Shown here one piece after another: positions 5,940 through 11,867 of a stretch of DNA of 11,867 nucleotides (its first letter is position 1; every line of letters begins with the position of its first letter). Source of the stretch: an uncultured Collinsella sp. (GTDB lineage: Bacteria > Actinomycetota > Coriobacteriia > Coriobacteriales > Coriobacteriaceae); NCBI GenBank assembly GCA_900545835.1, contig URBB01000064.1, positions 1 to 11,867 of the forward strand, written 5' to 3'. The notes under the pieces were generated by a model that saw only the letters and a program-made list of their open reading frames with translations, did no database searches and was not told the origin of the DNA. The position numbers and the translations under genes are program-made.

Positions 5940-6026
5940 GGGGCGACTCCCGGCGTATGACGTGACGGTGCGGTCGCGCTCAGGTCGAATTGCCCCCGAT
6001 TGTGGCTGCACGTCGAATACTTACGT

Positions 6027-7448
6027 CTACTCTATCAGGTCGTTGTGGCGCTCGATAGCATCCGCTACCGTACCGCCCTCATCCACAATAAGCGAACGGC
6101 GCTTGGGCGAGATGATGCGCTGGGCGGGGTACACGCCGCGGTGTCCGGCAGTTAGGTAGCTGATAAAGGCCACGATGACAAAGAACCCGGCTGCCGTGCC
6201 GTGGAACAGGTCGATGGCCATCATGCAGGTGGTGATGGGCACGTTGAGGCCGGCACAGAACACGCCGAGCATGCCGAGAGCCGCCAGAAAACTGGGGTCG
6301 ATTCCGACGAGGCAACCGATCCAGCCGCCGAGCGCCGCACCGATGCCAAACAGGGGCGTGACCTCGCCGCCTTGGAAGCCCGCACCCAGGGTAAGCGCTG
6401 TGACGACCAACTTGATGGCTGCGTCTGCCAGGGTGGTGTTGCCGGCAAATCCGGCGCCGGAAAGCCACGTGGAAAGGCCGGCGTAGTCCCAGGCGTCGAG
6501 AAGGGCATAGGCGGCCAAAACCACGAGTGCGCCTATGAGTGCGCGAACGAGGTAATTGGTGATAAAGCGACCGTACAGGCTCTTGACGGTTCGAACTGAC
6601 CAGGCAAAGAGGCGTGCCGTCAGACCGAAGATAATGGCGCTGATAACAACGATGACAACCGTCCGTGGTGTCATGTTGGGAACGCTGGCGATGACATTCG
6701 CTTCGTACTCGGTACCCAGGGCGAGTGATGTAAAGTAGCCGGTAAACGAGGCGACCAGGCAGTAGATGCCCGCGGTGTAGTCGATCTTGCCGATAAAGCA
6801 CATCTCCATGCCAAAGAAAGCTCCGGCAAGGGGCGAACCGAATACGGCGCCAAAGGCCGACGAGATGCCGGCGAGCATGAGGTCGTGGTGGTCATGCTTT
6901 TTGAGGTGGGCGAGGCTCGAGATGTTGCTGGCGATGGTGCCGCCAATCTGCACCGCAGCTCCCTCACGACCGGCCGATCCGCCGGTGAGGTGCGTGAGCG
7001 TGGAGCAGACGAAGGTGAGGACGGCCATGCGCATATGGATGAGGCGTGTGCCCAGAGCGGAGTCGATGACCAGGTTGTTACCGCGTTTGGCGGCAAGACC
7101 GTGGTTTTTGTACACCCATGCGGTGGCAACGCCCACAACGGGAAGCAGCGCGTAAATCCACGCATGGTGCTCGCGATAGTCAGTCGCGATATTCAACGAG
7201 GCCAAAAACGCCCAAGCGGCAACGCCCATGGCGAGCGATACGGTGACGACGAGCACGAGCAACTTGGCGCTCACGAGTAGGTTGCGGACGTTGCGGCGCG
7301 TGTCGGCAGCCAAGAGATGCTCGGAGCGGGTAAGTTGATGCCTGCCTGCCGTGATGACGTCGTTCAGGGAGAAAAAGCCGCCGTCGTCGAGCGGCTGGGA
7401 ATGATCCTGCGTTTCGTTTGCGCTTTCGGTTTTGTCGTTATGAGCCAT
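6027..7448 (-). CDS. CLC-family anion transporter, fluoride/proton antiporter type (CLC-F)
   Basis: A 473-residue polytopic membrane protein of the CLC family. About 50 hydrophilic N-terminal residues precede many hydrophobic segments. The gating-glutamate motif is GREGAAVQIGG (160-170, E162), with alanine where chloride CLCs have proline. The first selectivity motif GSGIP is replaced by RGNNLV (122-127), and the third (GxFxP in chloride CLCs) by GFQGGEVTPLF (357-367). The GGEVTP pattern, with E362 and T364 two residues apart, is as I recall it from the CLC-F fluoride/proton antiporters, so fluoride export is the best guess. ATG 7446-7448 follows AGAGGA at about 4 nt; a start 9 codons upstream has no ribosome site. 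No crcB-type fluoride riboswitch is visible, and the predicted leader is only about 22 nt. Confidence 0.87.
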   Translation of the reverse strand: MAHNDKTESANETQDHSQPLDDGGFFSLNDVITAGRHQLTRSEHLLAADTRRNVRNLLVSAKLLVLVVTVSLAMGVAAWAFLASLNIATDYREHHAWIYALLPVVGVATAWVYKNHGLAAKRGNNLVIDSALGTRLIHMRMAVLTFVCSTLTHLTGGSAGREGAAVQIGGTIASNISSLAHLKKHDHHDLMLAGISSAFGAVFGSPLAGAFFGMEMCFIGKIDYTAGIYCLVASFTGYFTSLALGTEYEANVIASVPNMTPRTVVIVVISAIIFGLTARLFAWSVRTVKSLYGRFITNYLVRALIGALVVLAAYALLDAWDYAGLSTWLSGAGFAGNTTLADAAIKLVVTALTLGAGFQGGEVTPLFGIGAALGGWIGCLVGIDPSFLAALGMLGVFCAGLNVPITTCMMAIDLFHGTAAGFFVIVAFISYLTAGHRGVYPAQRIISPKRRSLIVDEGGTVADAIERHNDLIE

Positions 7449-7477
7449 ACGTTCCTCTTTTAGGTTGCAACGCAAGC

Positions 7478-7483
7478 ATTATA
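7478..7483 (-). promoter_or_regulatory. -10 box of the CLC gene promoter
   Basis: On the minus strand 7483-7478 reads TATAAT, a perfect -10, about 30 nt before the ATG. No good -35 lies at 16-18 nt. Instead, two AAACGCG copies (plus strand 7484-7490 and 7493-7499, 9 nt apart) abut the -10 and could bind a regulator. The remainder of the 210-nt divergent interval shows no gene. Confidence 0.4.
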
Positions 7484-7595
7484 AAACGCGGTAAACGCGA
7501 CGAGCCGGTGGGTTGGTTTCCATTCTGTTTCGCGGCCTGCAACCGACAGGTGTATTTGCGGGTACAGGCCGAGTCGCGGCCGTGCATCGGGGGAT

Positions 7596-7601
7596 TATAC
7601 T
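7596..7601 (+). promoter_or_regulatory. -10 box of the moeA promoter
   Basis: TATACT at 7596-7601 would start transcription near 7608, about 50 nt before the moeA ATG. A 6-bp hairpin CGGCGC (7620-7625)/GCGCCG (7635-7640) follows in the leader. No convincing -35 is present. The leader is too short for a molybdenum-cofactor riboswitch. Confidence 0.35.
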
Positions 7602-7658
7602 GAGAAAAGCATAAAGAATCGGCGCCCCTGTTGTGCGCCGTGGCATTAAGAGGTGCAT

Positions 7659-8921
7659 ATGGCAGAGAAACTCATTCCACTGGAGGACGCGCAGTCGATT
7701 GTTCTGTCGCACGTTGCTCCGACCGATCTCGTCGAGATTCCCGTGTGGCAGGCCGCCGGTCTTCCCTTGGCCGAGGACGCGGTGGCTGATATCGACATCT
7801 CGCCGTTTGCCAACAGCGCTATGGACGGATATGCCGTGCGCGCAGCCGATCTTGCTGCGGCCGCCGGTGACACTCCGGTGACGCTCTCCGTCGTAGGACA
7901 CGAGGCCGCGGGCCATGTCTTTGAGGGCACAATCGGCGCGGGCGAGACCGTCCGCATCATGACGGGCGCGCCGGTGCCCGAAGGTGCCGATGCCGTGGTG
8001 AAGTACGAGATCGTCGACGTACTCGATGGCGACGGCAACGAGGGCTCGCACGTTCGCTTCTCGGCGCCTGCCAAGGTAGGGGAGAACGTTCGCTCTGCCG
8101 CCGAGGAGGCCCATGCCGGCGATGTTGTGATGCATGCCGGCGAGGTCGTGGCTCCGGCGGGCGCCGGCTTGCTGGCAAGCGCCGGATACGCGAGCGTGAA
8201 GGTACATGCCGCCCCGCGCGTGGGCATCATCTCGCTGGGCACGGAGCTGGTCGCACCGAGTAACGTGCCGGCGCGTGGGCAGATTCGCGACTCTAACTCG
8301 TCGGCGTTGATGGCCGAGGCGCTCGATGCAGGAGCCGAGCCGGTGTTCTACGGTATTGCGCCCGACGATGAGCAGGCGATTGCCGAGCTGGTGCATCGCG
8401 CCACGCGAGAGTGCGATTTTGTCATTACAAGTGGTGGCGCCTCGGCGGGCGATTACGACTACGTGACGGCACTCGTCCGGCGCGAGGGCGAGGTGCTGTT
8501 CGATCGCATCTCGATGCGTCCGGGCAAGGCCATCACGTTTGGCTTGCTCGGGGGTAAGCCCTACCTGGGGCTTTCAGGCAATCCGGCCGCGGCGTATGTG
8601 GGCTTTGAGATGCTTGCCCGTCCGGCGATTCGCAAGATGCGCGGTTTTTCCGAGGGTGCGCGTCCCGTGCAGCAGGCGACGCTCACGCACGGCGTGAAAA
8701 AGCGCCAGGACCGACGCTTCTTCGATCGCGCCACGGTTTTGCGCGACCCCGAGACTGGTGAGCTGTTGGTGACCGAGGCCAAGACGCAGAATTCGGCGCT
8801 GCTCGGCACGATGCAGCGGTCCAACTGCCTGCTGCGTATTGACGAAGGACCGTGCGAGCTCAAGGCGGGAGATGCCGTGGACGTTGTTCGCGTCGACCTG
8901 CCCGAGGGCGCCGTGTTGTAG
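7659..8921 (+). CDS. moeA: Molybdopterin molybdenumtransferase
   Basis: A 420-residue MoeA, the cytoplasmic enzyme that inserts molybdate into adenylylated molybdopterin to form active molybdenum cofactor. Family signatures in order: SPFANSAMDGYAV (48-60), VRIMTGAPVPEGADAVV (98-114), ISLGTELV (191-198), GQIRDSNS (207-214), FVITSGGASAGDYDYV (254-269), MRPGKAITFG (286-295) and LGLSGNPAAAYV (303-314). A C-terminal beta-barrel domain ends with QNSALLGTMQRSNCLLRI. Length is normal for the family (about 400). ATG 7659 follows AAGAGG (7648-7653) at 5 nt; a GTG at 7653 in the same frame overlaps that site and is rejected. The stop codon overlaps the Shine-Dalgarno site of mogA, so the two are translated from one operon. 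The usual upstream genes moaA, moaC, moaD and moaE are not in the window. Confidence 0.95.
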   Translation: MAEKLIPLEDAQSIVLSHVAPTDLVEIPVWQAAGLPLAEDAVADIDISPFANSAMDGYAVRAADLAAAAGDTPVTLSVVGHEAAGHVFEGTIGAGETVRIMTGAPVPEGADAVVKYEIVDVLDGDGNEGSHVRFSAPAKVGENVRSAAEEAHAGDVVMHAGEVVAPAGAGLLASAGYASVKVHAAPRVGIISLGTELVAPSNVPARGQIRDSNSSALMAEALDAGAEPVFYGIAPDDEQAIAELVHRATRECDFVITSGGASAGDYDYVTALVRREGEVLFDRISMRPGKAITFGLLGGKPYLGLSGNPAAAYVGFEMLARPAIRKMRGFSEGARPVQQATLTHGVKKRQDRRFFDRATVLRDPETGELLVTEAKTQNSALLGTMQRSNCLLRIDEGPCELKAGDAVDVVRVDLPEGAVL

Positions 8922-8931
8922 GAGGAATGCT

Positions 8932-9411
8932 ATGGAGCTGAAGATATCGATCGTGACGTGCTCGGATACGCGCGATCTTGCCCAGGATGAGGCGGGTGCT
9001 GCGCTCGAGGAACTTATCGAGGCGCAGGGCTGGACGGTCGCCTCACATGTGGTCGTGCGCGACGACGCCAGCGAGATCGGTGATGCCATTGTGGAAGCCG
9101 CCGATGAGTGCCACGCCAATGTCGTGCTCACCTGCGGCGGCACGGGGCTTTCGATGCGCGATGTGACGCCCGAGGCGACGCGTGCCGTCTGCGACCGCGA
9201 TGTGCCGGGTATTGCAGAGGCAATCCGTGCGTACTCCATGACCAAGACGCGTCGCGCTATGCTCTCGCGCGCCGTGTGCATGCAGCGTGGGTATACGCTT
9301 GTCATCAACTTTCCGGGATCTACGAAAGCGGCCCGCGAAAGCTGGGAGGCCGTGAGCGACCAGCTGGAGCATGCGGCCCAAATGACGGCGGGCGGCGGGC
9401 ACGCCAAATAA
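8932..9411 (+). CDS. mogA: Molybdopterin adenylyltransferase (MogA/MoaB family)
   Basis: A 159-residue cytoplasmic protein of the MogA/MoaB family, which activates molybdopterin with ATP to give adenylyl-molybdopterin, the substrate of MoeA. The N-terminal strand ISIVTCSDTR (5-14) and the molybdopterin-binding loop CGGTGLSMRDVTPEAT (68-83) are diagnostic. A PGSTKAARE segment near the C-terminus matches the family's conserved PGSP-type turn. ATG 8932 has AGGAGG (8920-8925) at 6 nt, overlapping the moeA stop; the gap between genes is 10 nt. MogA and MoaB cannot be separated reliably by eye, so the symbol reflects function and context. The operon ends at the hairpin terminator 9425-9458. Confidence 0.92.
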   Translation: MELKISIVTCSDTRDLAQDEAGAALEELIEAQGWTVASHVVVRDDASEIGDAIVEAADECHANVVLTCGGTGLSMRDVTPEATRAVCDRDVPGIAEAIRAYSMTKTRRAMLSRAVCMQRGYTLVINFPGSTKAARESWEAVSDQLEHAAQMTAGGGHAK

Positions 9412-9424
9412 GCGCACTACCTGC

Positions 9425-9458
9425 GGCGGAGCGACCTTACGGGCTGCTCCGCCTTTTT
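9425..9458 (+). terminator. Rho-independent terminator of the moeA-mogA operon
   Basis: GGCGGAGC (9425-9432) pairs perfectly with GCTCCGCC (9446-9453) across a 13-nt loop, followed by T5 (9454-9458). It begins 13 nt after the mogA stop and separates this operon from modAB. Confidence 0.88.
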
Positions 9459-9524
9459 ATGCATCGACAGTGCGGCCATCTCGGGGCTATCGGTAAAAGA
9501 AATTTATTAGACGAGAAATAATTA

Positions 9525-9554
9525 TTACAAACATTATTCGTACGAAAGTATAAT
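9525..9554 (+). promoter_or_regulatory. modAB promoter with internal palindrome
   Basis: TTACAA (9525-9530), an 18-nt spacer and a perfect TATAAT (9549-9554), in a stretch (9497-9569) far richer in A/T than anything around it. A perfect 10-bp palindrome TTCGTACGAA (9537-9546) fills the spacer, and a second, AATAATTATT (9517-9526), overlaps the -35. Both are plausible operator sites, for example for a molybdate-responsive repressor, but neither matches the E. coli ModE box as I remember it. The leader of about 50 nt contains a GC-rich hairpin GCCCG (9571-9575)/CGGGC (9588-9592). Confidence 0.55.
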
Positions 9555-9614
9555 CTAATTACAGAATAAAGCCCGCGGCGGGGTGCCCGGGCGTCGCGTT
9601 CGAAAGGGTTGAAC

Positions 9615-10487
9615 ATGTTCGATATGGTTTCTCGCCGCGGATTCGTCTCGCTTTCTGCTGCCGCCGCTGCCGGCCTTGGTCTTGCCGGCTGCTCGGGCAG
9701 CAAGACGTCCGAGCCGGCCGGATCCGATGCCGGTTCTGCTAAGGCATCTTCCAAGAAAGCTGTCGAGCTGCAGGTCTTTGCCGCCAACTCGCTCGAGAAG
9801 GCTCTGCCCGAGGTTCAGGAGCTTTACACCGAGCAGACCGGCACCACCTTTACCGACACGCAGTTTAAGGCCTCCGGCGACCTCGTCGAGCAGATGCGTG
9901 CCGGCGCCGTCGTCGACGTGCTCATCACGGCCTCCAAGGGCACCATGGATGACGCTGAGACCGCCGAGCTCGTCGACACCGACACGCGTGAGGACATGTT
10001 CGTCAACGACCTTGTGATCGTTCGCGCCGAGGGCTCCGATACTAAGGTCGAGGCCATCGCGGACGTCGCGAACCTGGACGGCAAGATCGCCATCGGCGAC
10101 GCTAAGACCGTTCCCGCCGGCAAGTACGCCAACCAGGCGCTGGCTTCTGTGGGTCTCTATACCGGCACCGAGGGCGACGACGGCGAGTACACGCCCGAGC
10201 TCGCCGACAAGGTAGCCCTGGCCGATAAGGTGGGCACCGCCGCCGCCTATGTGTCCACAGGCGACTGCGTGGCTGGCTTTGTCTACAGCTCCGATATCTT
10301 CCGCTACGACGGCATCGAGGAAGCCTTCGTGTGCCCCGAGGATTCGCACAAGCCCATCGTGTACCCGGGTGCTGTCGCCGAGAGCTCCGAGCACGCCGAC
10401 GAGGCCAAGGCATTTATCGACTTTTGCCTGTCCAACAAGAAGGCCCAGAAGATTTGGGCCAAATACGGCTTTGAGCTTTCCGCGTAG
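9615..10487 (+). CDS. modA: Molybdate ABC transporter substrate-binding lipoprotein
   Basis: A 290-residue binding protein for molybdate (possibly tungstate) that delivers the oxyanion to ModB. The N-terminus combines a twin-arginine motif SRRGFV (6-11), a hydrophobic alanine/leucine stretch and a lipobox LAGC (C26), so it is predicted to be exported folded by Tat and anchored by lipid outside the membrane. A Ser/Gly/Ala-rich linker to about residue 47 follows. Family motifs: VFAANSLEKAL (54-64, ligand serine S59), FKASGDLVEQMRAGAVVDVLITAS (84-107, ligand serine S88), a central AKTVPAGKYANQAL segment and the C-terminal YPGAV...AKAFIDFCLS region. ATG 9615 lies 6 nt after GAAAGGG (9602-9608); a TTG six bases earlier is less likely. 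modB follows after 68 nt with no terminator between. Confidence 0.93.
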   Translation: MFDMVSRRGFVSLSAAAAAGLGLAGCSGSKTSEPAGSDAGSAKASSKKAVELQVFAANSLEKALPEVQELYTEQTGTTFTDTQFKASGDLVEQMRAGAVVDVLITASKGTMDDAETAELVDTDTREDMFVNDLVIVRAEGSDTKVEAIADVANLDGKIAIGDAKTVPAGKYANQALASVGLYTGTEGDDGEYTPELADKVALADKVGTAAAYVSTGDCVAGFVYSSDIFRYDGIEEAFVCPEDSHKPIVYPGAVAESSEHADEAKAFIDFCLSNKKAQKIWAKYGFELSA

Positions 10488-10555
10488 TGCGGCTTGGCGC
10501 GATAATTCCATCGTTTTGTGTTTCACTCCGTCCTTGTATTCTCTTGGAGCTTTTC

Positions 10556-11820
10556 GTGCTTAATAGATTCCGCATGCTTGTCGCCTGTGCTTTGACCTTC
10601 GCGCTTTGCTGGGTGCCGGGATTTGCGTTTGCTGGGGACGCTGAGGACGGGGCCCAGGTTGCTGCGACCGCTCATGGGCTTTCTTATGGGATCGAGGGTT
10701 TTGAGCGGTTGGCCAAGGGGACCGCTCGTGCCATGGAGGGCCAGCCTGAGGGCTACCGGTTTCCCGTTGACGAGGACGTGGACCTTGTAGTGGCGCCTGC
10801 TGCCGATCGCGTTGTGGTGTGGATATCGCCCAAAGCGGTCGAGAAGTATGGATTGGATCCGCAGGACAACGAGTGCGTATCGGGTCTCAAAGCCCTCGTC
10901 TGTGAGCTCGACAGCGCAAACTGCATGGGAGGTGCGCAGCTAGGGGACGTGGATCTTCCTTGGTATGTCACGGCGGAAACAACGTTTGATGCCGGCGGGT
11001 ATACCTATGGCTTTGATGAGCGCGGTGCGGATGGGGATCGCTATGTGGTGATTGCATCAGCCTCGGGTGATGCCAAAGGCGGCGCGCGTTGGCTTGATAG
11101 CGCTCAAATGGCAGAAGCATCGTCAGTCGTGTTGCGGGATGAACAGGACCCCTTGACCTCTTTGGCCTCCTTTTTGGGTGACATCGACTATCGTCCGTTT
11201 TGGGTGTCCATTAAAACGAGCGGCCTTGCCCTGCTAATCTCCTTTGCGCTGGGTCTGTTCGCCGCGTGGAAGACTATGGGTACTTCGAGTCGCATCAAGG
11301 GCCTGCTCGATTCGGTCTTTACGATTCCTATGGTGCTGCCGCCCACGGTCTGCGGCTTCCTGCTCCTCATGCTGTTTGGCCGCTCGACCGGGGTGGGCCA
11401 GTGGCTGATCGCGCACGGCGTCTCGATCGTCTTTACGTGGCCCGCGGCGGTCATTTCGGCCGTCGTTGTGTCGTTTCCGCTGGTCTACCGCACGGCGCTC
11501 GGAGCCTTCGAGAGCCTCGACACGCAGATGCTCGATGCCGCGCGAACCCTGGGATGGTCCGAACGTCGCATTTTTGCCAAGCTCATGATGCCGCTTGGCT
11601 GGCCCTCGATTGCCGCCGGCACGGTGCTCGCCTTCGCGCGTGCCATGGGTGAGTTTGGCTGCACCCTGTTTTTTGCGGGCAACTACGCCGGCATTACCCA
11701 GACCATCCCCATCGCTATCTACTTTGAATGGATGGGCGGCAACACGTCGGTGGCCCTCTTTTGGGTCGTCGTCGTAATAGCGTTCAGCTTCCTGGTCATC
11801 CTGTTCATCAACATGTACAC
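10556..11820 (+). CDS. modB: Molybdate ABC transporter permease with N-terminal extracytoplasmic domain (3' truncated)
   Basis: At least 421 residues, open to the end of genomic sequence. Residues 209-421 are a clear ModB permease: a first membrane helix after DYRPFWVSIKTS, then FTIPMVLPPTVCGFLLL, VVSFPLVYRTALGAFESLD, the ATPase-contact EAA loop DAARTLGWSERRIFAKLMMPL (327-347), GTVLAFARAMGEFGCT and QTIPIAIYF, matching E. coli ModB block by block. Residues 1-208 are extra: a signal or anchor segment (about 7-26, AFA before G27), then about 180 residues of unknown family with cysteines C107, C116 and C123. The E. coli ModB N-terminus is outside the membrane, so this domain fits outside too, near lipoprotein ModA. 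The GTG start at 10556 has GGAG (10546-10549) at 6 nt; an in-frame ATG at 10574 has none. Only a few C-terminal residues are missing. modC is expected next. Confidence 0.88.
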
Positions 11821-11867
11821 CTGTCTCTTATACACATCTGACGCTGCCGACGACGGAGAGAGTGTAG
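11821..11867. other. Illumina Nextera adapter (assembly artefact, not genomic)
   Basis: 11821-11839 is CTGTCTCTTATACACATCT, the 19-bp Tn5 mosaic end. 11840-11853 is GACGCTGCCGACGA, the rest of the Nextera read-1 adapter. 11854-11861 (CGGAGAGA) sits where the i5 index belongs; its reverse complement TCTCTCCG matches index S511 as I remember the set. 11862-11867 (GTGTAG) is the start of the P5 flank. The order and lengths match the library construct exactly. Translating it adds a false LLYTSDAADD tail to ModB. Confidence 0.98.

Noticed and set aside
5940..6011. Upstream GTG start for the lipid kinase, adding 24 residues
   Set aside because: There is no ribosome site before it, the extra residues lack family similarity, and a good site precedes the ATG at 5937-5939.
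7449..7658. Fluoride riboswitch (CLC side) or molybdenum-cofactor riboswitch (moeA side)
   Set aside because: Neither consensus core is visible, and both likely -10 boxes leave leaders of 22-50 nt.
7479..8396. 305-codon minus-strand frame across the moeA 5' part and the divergent promoter region
   Set aside because: Antisense to MoeA and spans the promoters; no motif or initiation signal.
11821..11839. Tn5 mosaic end as evidence of a transposon
   Set aside because: It is followed by the Nextera read-1 tail, an 8-base index and P5 sequence, so it is library adapter and not a mobile element.

Overview
The window is a GC-rich stretch from an anaerobic, gut-type actinobacterium, most likely a Collinsella-like member of the Coriobacteriia. 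This is inferred from the third-position G/C bias, clear Shine-Dalgarno sites, -10 boxes of the TAGACT/TAGGCT kind, and the gene set; no marker gene fixes the genus. The last 47 bases (11821-11867) are not genomic. They are an Illumina Nextera adapter (Tn5 mosaic end, read-1 tail, an 8-base index and the start of the P5 flank), so the true sequence stops at 11820, almost certainly at a contig end.

Layout. 1-214: the 3' end of a YigZ/IMPACT-family gene, closed by a strong hairpin terminator. 282-728 (minus): a small cysteine-motif protein of the C_GCAxxG_C_C family. 959-2242: an O-acetylhomoserine sulfhydrylase-type PLP enzyme (metY) with a good promoter and an operator-like dyad just upstream of it. 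2217-3691: a DHA2-type drug efflux permease. Its leader holds its own candidate promoter, a possible 33-codon leader ORF, an upstream hairpin and a strong intrinsic terminator, an arrangement that looks like an attenuator. 3785-4427: xanthine phosphoribosyltransferase (xpt). 4455-4969: a 126-residue GGQ release-factor-like protein, probably for ribosome rescue, lying between two long palindromes that share a core sequence. 4977-7448 (minus): a CLC transporter with fluoride-type (CLC-F) motifs, followed by a diacylglycerol-kinase-family lipid kinase. 7659-11820: a molybdenum block. It contains moeA-mogA (molybdenum cofactor maturation), then, after a terminator and a fresh AT-rich promoter, modA (a Tat-type lipoprotein) and modB (permease, truncated by the contig end).

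How the genes work together. ModA and ModB import molybdate, MogA adenylylates molybdopterin, and MoeA inserts molybdate into the adenylylated pterin. The ATPase modC is expected just beyond the contig end. The most unusual protein is ModB: about 208 residues of signal sequence plus an unrecognised extracytoplasmic domain precede the standard permease core. The rest (sulfur assimilation, purine salvage, efflux, anion export, lipid kinase, ribosome rescue) is housekeeping or stress functions without an obvious common theme. I see no phage, CRISPR array, insertion sequence, tRNA or rRNA.
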